DNA of 64,000 nucleotides from Plectrocnemia conspersa (GCA_009617715.1 VTFK01000096.1:682001-746000), one strand, 5' to 3'. Counted from the first letter of the stretch, positions 48,719 to 60,943 are shown. Notes: generated from the letters alone by a model not told the origin. Translations and numbers: made by a program.

Positions 48719-48946
48719 TTGATCATCAATTTAATTAAGGACTCAGATCTTAAATATGGCTTTGGACGTTCTTCTGAGCCTGATTTAGTTCCTAATTTTA
48801 TTTTGAAAGGTTGTGAAATCAATATTGCTACTCATCTAAAGCTTATTCTTGATCTGAATCTCAATACGTTATCATTTCCGATTTTTGGATATGCACATCA
48901 GTCACCTATTTATATAAAAAATGGTAACAAATTGTACATCAAATGA
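48719..48946 (+). pseudogene. Non-LTR reverse transcriptase fragment (palm start)
   Basis: The 75-codon frame reads RSSEPDLVPNFILKGCEI, a leucine-rich stretch LKLILDLNLNTLSFPIF, then SPIYIKNGNK. This follows the opening of the LINE RT domain (GPDGIPxxxLKxC...LxxLFNLSLxxGxFPxxWKxxxVxPIxKxGD), with several substitutions. A second RT piece that should come directly after it in the protein lies at 49010-49256 on the opposite strand. Old, inactive copy; clade not determinable. Confidence 0.55.
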
Positions 48947-49009
48947 CAAAATCAAAAACATACCAAAATAGTGACAAATAAGCATAATTTATTTTAGCTT
49001 TTTGCTTTT

Positions 49010-49256
49010 TTAAATAATTATTAAACCATCATAAAACTATTTAACTACTTCAATATTATTATTCTGTGTTGTTTCGAAAGCTCTCTTAAATTCCAAGGAA
49101 ACTAATCCAATGATTTTGTTTGTATCTTTGGTCAACAACCAATATTTAACACTACTTGTAATAATGTTTTTCTTTGAATCCTAATTGTTGTTCAGATAGC
49201 TTGTTTTGCGAAATAATAAAATCATTTAATGTTTTGATTACTATTTCTTCCATTAC
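49010..49256 (-). pseudogene. Non-LTR reverse transcriptase fragment (next segment), inverted
   Basis: The minus strand reads VMEEIVIKTLNDFIISQNKL followed by SEQQLGFKEKHYY and, after a frameshift, GLVSLEFKRAFETTQ. These correspond to the LINE RT 'IxxxLxxFIxxxxLLSxxQFGFRxxHS' and 'GxxxLDxxKAFDT' segments. In this copy the catalytic Asp of the LDxxKAFD motif is Glu. In the protein this follows the 48719-48946 piece, so the two halves are inverted relative to each other. Confidence 0.6.
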
Positions 49257-52200
49257 CACATCGAGAAAGCCGAGAATTTAATTAAACTAATTTATGATTT
49301 GATTTTATCAGGCATTCAATGAGTGTCTTAATCTCGTGAGTTATAATTTTCGAGACATAACGGCAGAAAGGGTTGAACTCAAGGCTTCTCTCCGGTAATC
49401 AGACCAAAGGAAAGATGCAAACGTTGCGCAAACAAACGAGCTTTTCAAAATGTTTGAACGCTGCACGTCTCGAGATTCATCTCAAGTGCAATAAAAATAC
49501 GAAAGAACCACAATCATTATCGCCAAGGGCAGTGTAATCTGCAGACCGCATTATCGCAAAGGCAAACATTTACCGAGCGTATCAAGAGAAACGCTTTTTT
49601 CCAAAAGAGAGCAATGAAAGACATTCTAATGTCCCTCTGCTCGTAAAGAAACACAAATTAGAGCGAGTAAATACGCAGAAATGGAGCGATTGTAACACTG
49701 AAGATCTTGAAAGAGATACCCAAGCTCATGCGTGTGGTCATGTATCGGATGGGCGTCTAGCTGATTGCTGTGGTTTGGGGTGTATGCCAAATTACCTGCG
49801 CGTTACCTGCACAACGATTGCTTTATGAAGTCGTTGGACATTTTTTCATCCCACTATCTGTATTCCGGGAATCGTGACCCTATCCGTGAGCAGCGCCCGT
49901 CTGTGTGCACCTTGTGGATTTTGTGAGGTACCCACAGTCCACAACACAAAGGGACCTGCATACAAGTGTTGTGGCATACGTATACGAAATGTATAGGATT
50001 CCGTGAAATGGCCAACAATGGGGGACAGAAAGATCCGTACACGGCTCGGAAACCATTCTTTTGTGATTTATTAGAAGTGAAGGCAGAAGAAAAGTGTCCA
50101 GGCGTTTTCGAAATGTCTAATTCTAAACAAAACTGCGATCCTCAAACATTTGTATTGAGTTAAATAAAACGTAGCTGTAAACGAAAAGTATTTATATGTA
50201 ATACATCAAAATTTTCAACATAACCTAACCTAACACGTACATATTTTTAAAATAATTTTGATACCTATTTGTATTGAAATAAACAATTAAATTAAAAAAT
50301 TAAAAAAAATAACTGTACATTCTAGGAACAAACTAAAAATATTTCTCATGTACAGATGAACATTCACTAATATAAAACGTCATATTATATTATCTATTTA
50401 TTTCAAGTATATTACTGTATTGTTGGATTTTAGATTTATATAATAGCCTATTATTATTTGATTTCAATTTATTGCAATTTTAACCATATAATGTAGACAA
50501 TAATAACACAATTGACTTAAATTGGTTATATAATATTCTGCTGCATAGAAATTTTAGAATACCTTGTTATTTGATGTTTAGAGGGATAGTATTCACATGA
50601 AAAATAAATTTTAAAGATTACTGTGTCACAGTATTTCATGACACCAAAAGCTAATGTTAAATTTGAAAGCAAAGATACACATTTTATTTAGTATTGCAAT
50701 ATTATATAAATATTGACGGTCTATAATGTATAACATACACTGTACGTTCACGAGTAAAGAATATAAAATGTGTTGTAGATAATTGAAAATTACTAAATTT
50801 ATATGCACTGTTCTTAATTAGCAACCATTATGGCGCAAATGCACGTAAACATATGTACATAAATGCATTTGAATCAGCAGAATCTTCATGTTGATTCACA
50901 AGTTTTATGCTAATAGACACGCTTCAGATGCACCACGGACCGTGCAATAAAAAATAAACTTGGCGGTATTTTATAGCATTTTCCACTACATACAACATTA
51001 ACTTTTATTATGATGAATTTTTTCGCATTGAGACCCCCTGCTGACCTCTATATCCTCCGCCTATCCATCCGCTACCTACAATTCCGCCCAGCTTTGGGAA
51101 CACAAAAGGGGATACAAAAGAAGACGTGTGGGTCCCTCGGCGCGCGAAATCAGGTACACCGACTGAAAACTATATTATTGCACACACAATGTACACTTTG
51201 TGTGAAAATTGTTATGTATACAAATTATCGTCACAATGGAAGGGTGAAATCCGTCAAAGAGCCGTTTTGACAACGAGACAAGTGAGCGGATCTTCACGCC
51301 TTTCGGTAGCATTCGCCATAAACTATTATGGACGTTTGTATTCGCAAACACTCGTACGAGGTCGCAAAAAAGTCATCAATCCTATATGATGTAATAGACC
51401 GATCATATCTTCGGATGAAATATCACTAACAGTCACGTGATTTGAGACATGCTTAGAGGCAATAATAGTTCTTAATATATGTAAAATGCTTCACTTTTAT
51501 TTTAGACAATTTTAAGAAATGGCAGTAAAAAAAATAAAGTTTCGGCAAGATTGATTTATAAATATACTATGATGCAAAGTAGATTTTGTCTCATTTATCT
51601 TTGTTATAACGTAACGTATGGATTTTATTACTGTAGTTTTTTGCGGTTAATTAAAAAAATGGACGATTTCTACGAAAAACATTAATTAAAAAAAATATGA
51701 ATGCCACAATTCAGGGAAAGTGATATTTTGTCATTATCAGTTATATACAAATACATATAAAATTCCAATAAATAGTATATCTAGATATCAACCACAGTTA
51801 TATATTTTAAAATCATTTGGAAGCTATTCTAAAGCAAACAATAAACGAGTATACACGCCAAAAATTTCCAATTTCCCCATGGACGAGTAAACTCGCACGT
51901 TTTAGTATTGAATTTAATTTACGATACGGACTAAATTATCTATGACCGAGTATATTCGCTAACCGAAAATTAAAATTTACGATATACTTAAGTCAATTCC
52001 CAGCGGTTTTTTTTATTATATTGAGTTTCTACCTATTTCAGAGATACGATATTTAGACGTAAATTTGAACTAATTCTTTTTTTTTCAACACGCACATATT
52101 ATGTATTTAAATTTAACTATTAATTAAATTATAATTTGATATGTTTGTGTTGTACTATGTATATTTTGGTTAATAATTTGGTTTTTAAAATAAAGATATA

Positions 52201-52559
52201 TATGTATATAGTCATGTTTTCCACTTCCTATAGCTATTATAATTCGGAAAAAGTTCGGGACTTTTATGCGAAAAGTCTGTCAATGGCGGTTAATCATTGG
52301 TGTTGTAAATATACTCGCATAATATTATCCACCAGTTTTTCACTGCTCTGTCTGTTATTTTTTTGCACTTCAACGGTAAGATGAAGTGTTCTAGCAAATC
52401 CAAACCAGCTTTAGTGAATTTGTCATTTGTCAATAATTATGTTTAAGGTAAAAAAAAACAGGTTTTAAAATATATAAAAATTATGATGACTTTTTGTATC
52501 TTTTTGCGCGGATTTTTCAGAACACATCTTCAAATTGAATATGAAATCAATGTCTTCAT
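49257..52559. other. Noncoding DNA with balanced-composition patches
   Basis: About 49260-50170 and 51000-51440 are less AT-rich. Their overlapping open frames (49966-50163 plus and 51126-51389 plus, among others) have no recognised motif. An insect-typical CCTAACCTAAC word occurs at about 50223. No gene is claimed. Confidence 0.35.
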
Positions 52560-52672
52560 TTACGCGGTTTTTTATATAATGGAACCTATCTTATGATTTT
52601 GTATGAGTTCCTTTTCTTTTTTTACGCGGTTTCCATTTACCGCGTAAATCGGGGGAAGGGTGTATTGACATT
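52560..52672. mobile_element. R4 inverted-repeat element, second copy
   Basis: TTTACGCGG appears near 52562 and again near 52623, followed by TTACCGCGTAAATCGGGGGA. On the minus strand it starts like the 19331 element (CCCCCGATTTACGCGGTA). The inverted arms flank an AT-rich middle. Confidence 0.5.
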
Positions 52673-53289
52673 TATTTGACAAATTAACTTTAAAATTAAT
52701 TAAAGTGTAACACTGAATAACACTGAAAGAAAGCAAAATATTTTTTCACAAATTTATTGTTTTACTTTGCGACTCTTTCGGTTCTTGTCCTCAAATCGTG
52801 ATCAGAATCTGTTATTTAATATATATTCCAAATAAAGTACCCATAAAATAAAAAAAAAAACTAGACGAGGAATAAAATATTTAACAAAAAAACAATACAT
52901 TCTGGAATGAAAAAGTAAGAAATGCTATCATTTCAATTTAAATGACATTTGTCCAATTATGGCAAATATAATATATATTTAATTGTTAATATTCCAGCTA
53001 TAATTTTTTGTGCATAGAAATTCTTTTATTTAATTTTGGACCTGCGACATTTGTGGCATTTGAAAAATGTATACCAAGTTGATAATTGTCCTCATTTGTT
53101 ATATCTACCTATTGTGAACAAATGTGATCAATTTAACCACTTGTATGCCACAGACGCGTACAAAGCCACGAGCTTTCTACGAAGCTCTCTCAAAAACTTT
53201 CATCTATGCTTTGAATTAATATTTGAAGACTTTAATAAACACATCTATAAAAAAAACGTTTCAAATTACCACCACTCTATATCATTCAT

Positions 53290-53680
53290 AAAATGACGAA
53301 AATTAAATGTTAACCTTTCAACGTCGCCAGGGCGGTCGCAAGCAACTTGTGCTTTTGTAATTTTTTAAAACAATGACTGGCATTTCGGTAGTATATTACG
53401 CCAAGGTACTTAGGCACATAAAGGGGTAAGTTGAAGCAAGATGAATATTATCTTCATTGTTGCTTGAAATCAGAATAAATTATCCCACTCCATTTCTTTG
53501 AAAGATACGGATTGAAATCTATAATATATTATGTGGATAATGATAAAGTAGTCAGTTCCATCAATAATATCTTCGGATATTTCTAATTGTTCTAAGACTT
53601 GGTCTAAAATATTATCATTATCACTATACTCCGTTTCTTTTAACAGAGTCACTTTGAGTTCTATCCATTTAATTATTAAG
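53290..53680 (-). mobile_element. Possible piggyBac-type element fragment
   Basis: TTAACCTTTCAACGTCGCCA at about 53310 resembles a TTAA-anchored terminus. On the minus strand, 53470-53652 encodes an acidic stretch with SDNDNILDQVLEQLEISED, reminiscent of but not diagnostic for a piggyBac transposase N-terminus. The link between the two is inference. Confidence 0.25.
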
Positions 53681-53705
53681 TGAAAAAGAGATAAAAACTT
53701 TGGGT

Positions 53706-53734
53706 GTACGCATCAGTGGCGTACGGTGGGTGTT
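53706..53734 (-). mobile_element. Probable hAT terminal inverted repeat and 8-bp target site
   Basis: CAGTGGCGTACGGTGGGTGT at 53714 has the CAGNGGCG start typical of hAT (DUF4371/ZMYM1-like) elements. It is preceded by GTACGCAT, a plausible 8-bp target duplication. It lies about 250 bp past the C-terminal end of the hAT transposase, as expected for the 3' end of that element. A matching repeat at the other side (about 56.1-56.4 kb) was not found. Confidence 0.45.
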
Positions 53735-53966
53735 AATATTGGGTGTGCTATAAAAAATAAAAAAAATTACATTTTTTCATTTTTATTAGCCGAGGTTTTG
53801 ACATGCCTAAACTGCCTTACAGCTTTTTCCATATATAAATAAATAAATAAACATCAAACCTAATCTAAAATATTATTATATAAAAATATCAAATTTCCAA
53901 TAAACATAAAATTATAATTATTTATATATAAAATCTAATCTTCTTTCTTTAATCATAAATTTTCTA

Positions 53967-56063
53967 TCACGCTGTCATAAAAGTGCTCTTTTTTAATATC
54001 CATAAGGATCCCTTTTTCTTTTCTATTGAAATCAAGCTAAGGCCACATAGCCTTTCTTGGCCTTGGGTACTTCGATAACAATTATTAATTCGTTTCAGAG
54101 CAGAAAATGAACGTTCTGCTGAAGCAGTACTGCTTGGAAGAGTTAATATTAGTTTGCCTAATTTATCTATTTCCTGAAAACCTGACTCAAGATTATTTGT
54201 GTTCATAAATTGTACAAGCTCATGAACAGATTTCTCTGCAAATTCAGGCAAATGATAAAGAACAGCAAGCTCATTTTTTAAACTTATATAATCAAATAAT
54301 GTTCCATAGAATTGTTGCAGTTTGGTAAGTAATTCATTTGGAAATTTTCCTTTATATTGCTCATATTTTTCTTTCTCCAGAAGGTGAAAATATTCCAATT
54401 TGGACATTGAAGAAAAACGGTATTCAATTTGCTTACATATATTATCAACTATTGTATTAAATAGTTGGCTAAACGCGTGCTTTTCTTCAACAAGCAAATC
54501 ATTACTCAGTCTTGGATAATTTTCTTCCGTTACATAAGAATCCCATAATGTTTCATAATTATTTTCCTGTTCATGTCTGAGTTGTTGCAAAATTTCGGTA
54601 ACTTTCTTACAGCAATATAATATGTCAAAAGATTTGGATTGTAAAATGTTGTATAACACATCAGTTTTTTTTTCCAAAAAAGGTTTGAAAATATGTGGAG
54701 AAGTTTTTCTTGTTTCAAAATCTTCCAAAAAAGCTAAGAAAACCTCGTGCTTTTATTACAGTGTCGGGGTCCCATAGTTCACAATTTTTCACGACGTCTC
54801 GAAAAAAGTCCGTAAATTCATTTCTGTATTTTTGCACTTAACCGTGATGTATAATTCCATCTTGTAGGTGTAACAGAAGGAAGTCTTCTACCTACAAACT
54901 CTTGTAAAGCATTTATTCGGTTGGAAGATTTCGAAAAGAATGCAGACAATCCATTTAAAGTTTGAAAGAATGATTTGCACACTTTTATATTGGAAAGACC
55001 TTGTTGTAATGTTAAATTCAACATATGAGCATAGCAGTGTGTAAAAATGGCCAATGGATAAACTTCGAGTACTTTGGCTTGCAAACCATTAATATGCCCA
55101 CTCATTACACTCGCCCCATCATAAGTCTGTCCAACTAATTTTTCTTGAATTTGAAATTCTTCAATTATATTTACAACGTGGCAAAATAAGCCATCGGCTG
55201 TTTTATCAGAGCTAACGTCTGTAAAGCCAATAAACCGCTCGTAAACTTTACCTTCATAAACAAAACGCAAAACTGTCGAGAGCTGTGAGTTCGTCATTAT
55301 ATCTGAAGTTTCGTCAAGAATAATAGCGACAAAATTTGCTGAATTTACTTCTTCCTTAATATGATCTTTAATAACATCACCAATTGCTTCAATTATGTCA
55401 TTCTGTATGGATGGGGAAGTACCACGAAACACCGTTGCAGTATTTAAATGAGTATCCAAAACAGAATCGTATTCTCGAAGTGCATTTAAAAAATTCAAGG
55501 TAATTTCCTTTGTTTAGTGAATTACAGGACTCATCGTGGCCTCGAAAAGGTTGTTCTTGTTTTCCTAGATATACTACTGCGTCAATCATTCGTTTTAATA
55601 TTTCTCTATTTTTTTTATGAACTTGTTCATTATGTTGACTTTATATTAGCTTTACGTTGAGCGTCAATCATGACTTCAATTCGTTGTTTTCCAAACATTT
55701 TTGAGAAAAAAAAAATGATTGAACGTGTGACTGCGCTTTTTGTGTTTTTTTCAGTGCCGTTATCAGATGACTAAGGTCAGCAAATCCACTTTTATTCCAC
55801 ACGCTTCTTTCTTTGGAAAACAATATACATGGCCAACAGAACAATCTAGATCGAAGTTCGCAGCCTGTTAACCACTCAGTTCGTTCATATGATGAAAATG
55901 AAAAAAATGTCTTGTATATTCACATTTATTGTCTTTATGCTTCATAAATAAATTGGGAAGAGGTGGACGTGGTTTGGCAATTTTGATTATCTTCAATTTA
56001 ATTTCATAACTTCTTTTTTGAAAATGGATTATTCAGAATATCTTCAACAGTATTCTTCATCAT
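53967..56063 (-). pseudogene. hAT transposase, ZMYM1-like (TTF zinc finger + DUF4371), frameshifted
   Basis: Read from ATG at 56063 downward, all parts of a ZMYM1-like hAT transposase appear in order. An N-terminal segment contains KPRPPLPNLFMKHKDNKCEY. A TTF-type zinc finger shows LFCWPCILFSKERSVWNKSG (about 55790-55860). The DUF4371/DDE core (54818-55498) has ILDETSD and YDGASVMSG carrying the expected catalytic aspartates, and HCYAHMLNL. The C-terminal dimerisation domain (53967-54728) has LPSSTASAERSFSALKRI. The frame must change near 56015, 55925, 55700, 55635, 55500 and 54820. Most of these changes are next to homopolymers, so some could be sequencing errors. The roughly 700-codon span is normal for the family. 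It is cut-and-paste transposon machinery, not a host gene. Confidence 0.85.
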
Positions 56064-56579
56064 TATTGGGGTAAAAAAAAAATATAATCTAGAATAGAAA
56101 ATTAAATATTGATCATATGTAAATAAGATAATAAACTATTTTACGCCAAAATATAAAAAAATGAGTGACCTGTTATTGTGATATAATGTAATAAAAAAAA
56201 AAGCAGCGACGGACGCAAGAGTTTTTTTGAAGTACGCGCACCAAATTCGAGACCAATTTTACTACTGAGCGCTGCCAGCCGACAGATCGACTTCAGCCGT
56301 TAAATCTCGGAACAATTTACTTTAGTCGGCGGCGGCGCGCGTAATACAAGCGTGTCGGGCGCGAAACTTTAAGGTATAACATGGATAAAACCATTAAGAC
56401 ATAAATACAATCCAAATAAGAATTAATTACTGCAGAAATACACAATATGTTAACGGCGATACATCGCGACAGTCAGGAGTTGGTGAAAAAAAAAGTCCGC
56501 CTCGATTAATTAATTACATTAGTCGTCTACATAGAAAAAATAAATTAGTGAGTCTCAATGAATTACGAATTCTGTTATT
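56064..56579. other. hAT 5' flank and CG-rich patch
   Basis: Directly upstream of the hAT reading frame. About 56210-56380 is CG-rich for this window (GGCGGCGGCGCGCG near 56330). It may be the 5' noncoding end of the element or host sequence; the element's 5' terminus was not located. Confidence 0.35.
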
Positions 56580-56900
56580 GTGAAGGTTTTGATAAGGATC
56601 TGAAATATTTTATAGAACTCGGCGACCATTTTAAGCTTCCGGGAGTAAAGTTCATTGCTGAAGGTTTTGAAGTATTCTAATTAAATCGCTAAGTCTAAGT
56701 ACCAGGCTTATTGATAAACATTATAGTCTACGACTCGGATAAAGATCGATATTATCAGTGTTCTGACTGACCGTTTGGTACAAAATATCGACAAGAACAC
56801 GATTATCTATAAATTTATGTTAATAAAGAATATATTTAAAACAAGCCGATCATTCTGTCTTAAAATAACCATACCCAAAAGTTCGTTTCAGAGCGATAAA
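56580..56900 (+). repeat. Dispersed repeat family R7, copy 2
   Basis: Pairs with 45380-45670 through TATTATCAGTGTTCTGACTG, ACCGTTTGGTAC, TCTTAAAATAACCATACCCA and AAAGTTCGTT. Confidence 0.6.
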
Positions 56901-58961
56901 ATTATATAACAATACACGGAAACATTTTATAGATAACCAGCAGTAAAAATCAATACATTTGCTAAAAAAAAACATTTCATATGACTATTTATTATATACA
57001 TTCTCATTGAGACAATGAGACACGAACGGTTGACCCTACACTCCAGCCTTGCTTCACAGACCACCGTGAAAGCGTCTCAAAATAGGGGAGAGCCGCTTAA
57101 AAAGGAGAGCTATCCATTATTCATCGAATGCTCTAATGAAAATATTTTAATTGCACTAACGTATAATTACCAATAAAAACTCAACAACGGTCAACTCTTA
57201 ATTAATCGCCATCGTCACGCCAAAACAAAATTGTGGCACGACACAAAAGCGCATTAATTCACTCATTATATTCACACAAACGGTACAAATTCGATTTGAA
57301 ACACAACGAATCACGTACTCTGACAAAAAAGTTCACGTATAACGCATTGTCACAAGCTTTTTCGATATGACTTGTCGTTTCGAAACCGGTCACGGTCGCA
57401 CTCCTCTCCTTTTGGAGCAATATTCCATTTCGTCTTTAATGATTTTAATCGAATTGGAATATAGAAAAAAGACCAAAACGCGGTCTGGTCGTCCTATGAT
57501 TTTTTGTATGTGTTGTAACCCTAAGCATAATATGTTAAACATATACTAAGAATTTACGAGCGACCTGCACATAAATTGTCAAAAGTGTCAAATAACCATA
57601 ATCTTATATTTTTCTATTACACAGGTTTCTTGCATTTCCTATATTTTAAACACAAGGGCAAGTCAAATTTTCTCATAGTTTATAAAATTAAAAGGCACAA
57701 TTTTAATAATAATATTAACCCCCCAGGGATTATAATGTGGCTGGATTAATTCGCATGAGAGTCTGCCTCGGAACTCAAACTATTTAAAACTTCCTACTTC
57801 ACTAATATATTGATGGGGTATACAAATACTACAATGAATAAGTGTTCGGTGTTATGCCATCTGCACAGCAGTGTTTATAGACTATATATCGTGATTCCGT
57901 GGTGTTTTAACTTTATTCTCAGAATATAGGTAAATCAACATTTCAGATATAAACCAATAGGCAAAACGGAAATAATATTATTTACAATTATTATAAACAT
58001 ATATACAAATAGCAAATGGCTAGAATATGTATTATAGAATCGGTAATCACATTTTTAAGGAAACCAAATATATTATCTATATGTCTGTATGATAATTTGT
58101 TAAAAATAATAATATATTGTAGCAATTATCTAAATTGAACCTAAACCTTATACATAATAGAGAAGTTTACAAAAGTTTTAAATTATTAAAAGTTCAGAAC
58201 CGCTGCTATTTATGCTTACGCAAGATTGCGATCTGTATATCCAGAGCTTTTCCCAGAAGGGCTCGATTTGCAAAGCGCTGTCATTTCGGTATTCTTAACC
58301 CTAAATCACATCGGTCATGTGGGAATTTATCAAGCAGACCTCGAAACGTCAGAGAAAAACGGCAAAACTTTGCATAAATAAACAATCGCGAATACATAAA
58401 TAAATAAGGATATAATACACAGGATATGAAAACACAAGGACACTGTGAATGAAACTACGGTTCAAAGGTATCAAAATTAAATGAGAAACGACAAAAGCAG
58501 TCGTTCCCAACTCTGTATTAAAATAATAATAATTGCAAATCAGTTGGGTATATCCACAAATCGTAATTATATATTATCCTAAGCCAGAAGAGACACTATT
58601 TACACTTATCTCGGTGATAAAAAATGGTTGAGCGTGACTGGCGCACGAGGCGGTCTTACCTGTTCCTCTCTCGTGTATTTTATTATCATCCAAATATTTA
58701 TGCGACTAGTTATACGGGCATTTCATCGCATTTTTTCACGATGTTGTCACACCAGAGATGCAATAAAATTTTACTCGATCATCGGTGATAACCTTTTTTT
58801 TTAGCCTGAGATAATTTTTAAATGCGACTCTTCTTCCCCCCAAAAGCTCAAATAGGGGAAAGCATAATCCCGAGATTAACATTTAAATTTGTAACCACGA
58901 CTTTTTAGGTGAGATAAAAAAAATATACATTCAACACTAGCGACCTTGCTGAAGTCACCGC
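56901..58961. other. Noncoding DNA
   Basis: Balanced-composition patches lie at about 57000-57520 and 58580-58900, elsewhere AT-rich. A good donor-like CAG|GTAAGA on the minus strand at about 58657 is not attached to a recognisable coding exon. TTAACCCCCCAGGG at about 57717 looks like another TTAA-anchored end. No gene is claimed. Confidence 0.35.
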
Positions 58962-58996
58962 TCTTCTTTTATTCATCGCTGATGAATAAAAGAAGA
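58962..58996. repeat. Perfect 16-bp inverted repeat with a 3-nt loop
   Basis: TCTTCTTTTATTCATC, loop GCT, then GATGAATAAAAGAAGA. The loop is too short for a pre-miRNA and there is no following U tract beyond the stem. It could be a cruciform-prone site or the product of a template-switch event. Confidence 0.9.
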
Positions 58997-59392
58997 CATG
59001 CGGCGGAGACTGTTGTAACATCGAATCTCCCATTCAACATCTTAGTTAATAAATAAAACCCTCATGTAAGTCGAGGATGTGTATTATAATTCCGCCTTTA
59101 TACGAGCTCATAAAAGTTTACAGTAAATTAAAAAAAAAATGTTTATAGAAAGTTCAAAAGAACTTTGAAAAAAACAAAAGGTATCATCACGGTTTTGTGT
59201 TTGCTTTTGATGTGAACAAGAACTGACAATTACCAATCTGACATAACCGGAGAATCATCTACGTATATGACCTGCTTATTTATATTCAAAGCTTGATAAT
59301 CAATATAAGCATAGATAAGAAGACTAAAGAATCACTGAAAATGTCACAATAACTTAATAAAGAATGTGACATGTGTGCTTTAAAGTGCTTAA

Positions 59393-59589
59393 CCCATTAA
59401 ACGCCAGCGACTTTTTAGTGAGTCACCTCTTATTTCTCTTCACGCGTCTGTATCTCTTTCTTCAAATAAATATAAAATACTTAGTTTACTGAATAATGAA
59501 GCTAGTACAATAATATTTAATAATTAATACAAAATATTTCGTATATTTGTTTTAAAAATATCATCAAAGAGTCGCTGGCGTTTAACTGG
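59393..59589. mobile_element. Complete piggyBac-type MITE (197 bp), TTAA flanked
   Basis: TTAA at 59389-59392 and 59590-59593 flank an element starting CCCATTAAACGCCAGCGACT. Its other end reads, in reverse, CCAGTTAAACGCCAGCGACT, so the two 20-bp ends differ at only two positions. The interior is AT-rich and noncoding. A related end is nested in the R4 element at 19394-19433. Near-intact ends suggest a relatively young insertion. Confidence 0.85.
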
Positions 59590-59593
59590 TTAA

Positions 59594-60883
59594 ATATGCA
59601 GTATGGAAAGTCACGATCAATATAAATATCTCAATGACAAAGAAGAAGATTGAAGAAGCAAAAATATCTAGCAAATCATTTCCTCTTCCATTGCCATAAA
59701 CAATAGGTTGAATATTTAAATGTATCTCTTAACGTTGATTGAAAATCTATTAATATTGAGCATATGTACGTTAGTAATAGTTTATAATCAAAATGTGTAA
59801 TACGTTCTCACGTATTTATTATTAACGACTGTTGAAAAAATAGACCAGATTCAAAACCGGTCAATTTAGACGTAAAATTTACGGTGGGAATATTTATGTA
59901 TATAATGCTCAGCAATAAAAGCGCTACAGATTAATAAATAATATATGGTTCGAACCGAGATTGTTATAATCGAAGGAGAGGCGTGACAAACCAAATTGAG
60001 GCATTTAAGAGTCACTGACACACCACTGACCGAGGCCGAATTGACGAGAATGACATTTTTTCACTTTATGGGCCGAATCGCGATTTCATATTTATCGGTC
60101 ACGGTGAAAAGTCGGAGTGATGACGCAACCCTAAGAAAAGTCACGAAGGAAAGAATATAGAACTGTCAGAATGAAACGGCGAAAAGAAGGCGGATGGGTG
60201 AATTAATCCGTGGTACGTGGACCGTCATGCACGGACGAACCATGGCGACAACAACCCACGCGAGGATGACCACAATGGATGATAATTAAAAAGAAGAAAT
60301 TATGCTTTTCCAACTCAATTTTCGATGTAGGTAAATAGGTCGATGTATATTTTTTCATCAGTATAATTCTACGAATAATCTGCGAGTTAATTAACTACTA
60401 AATAATCACTGCTTAATTCGTTGAAATTACAATGTGATCATAAATAAAAGTTAAATATACAAAAGAGTGTTGTATACTAAATTTACATTTCTAGCAACAC
60501 ACTTTTTTATGAGATAGGTATATAAAGCATTAATAAATACTGAAATTAGATACGGAATACACAAACGCATCCGAGTGCGACGAGACCCAGAAAAATGCTA
60601 TTTGATGAATCAGGGGAAATGTATGCATAGAACAAGAAGAAAAACGTAAATATTTACTTGACGCGTGTACCAAACATTGGTAGATATTCGAGAAGAAAGG
60701 TTAAAAAAATCCAGTATGTTATTTCAGTATAATGGGTCAAGTGAAATGATTCTAGTTTTATTACAATATTTATAGCGAAAATAGCGTAGTTCTTTTGAAA
60801 CAATACATTTAAGATATGGTGTTTAATTTTGATTGCAAATCTATAAATCTAACCAGTACAATAGACGAGTAGTGTAGATCTGA
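59594..60883. other. Noncoding DNA
   Basis: AT-rich, apart from a balanced patch at about 59930-60310. I see no exon, RNA gene or repeat match. Confidence 0.35.
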
Positions 60884-60943
60884 ATTAGCAATTATTATAT
60901 AATTTTAATTCCAATTAGCAATTATTATATAATTATAATCTCA
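60884..60943 (+). repeat. Short direct repeat
   Basis: AATTAGCAATTATTATATAA occurs twice, about 28 bp apart, at the edge of the R6 copy. Confidence 0.8.

Noticed and set aside
49780..49860. ATG followed by a short frame and CAG|GTAACG donor on the minus strand.
   Set aside because: Twelve codons with no known protein and no promoter; chance occurrence is likely.
58640..58760. Strong minus-strand donor CAG|GTAAGA as a possible pan upstream exon.
   Set aside because: The adjoining frame (ending YTREEQ) does not resemble the expected acidic Pan N-terminus and has no acceptor.
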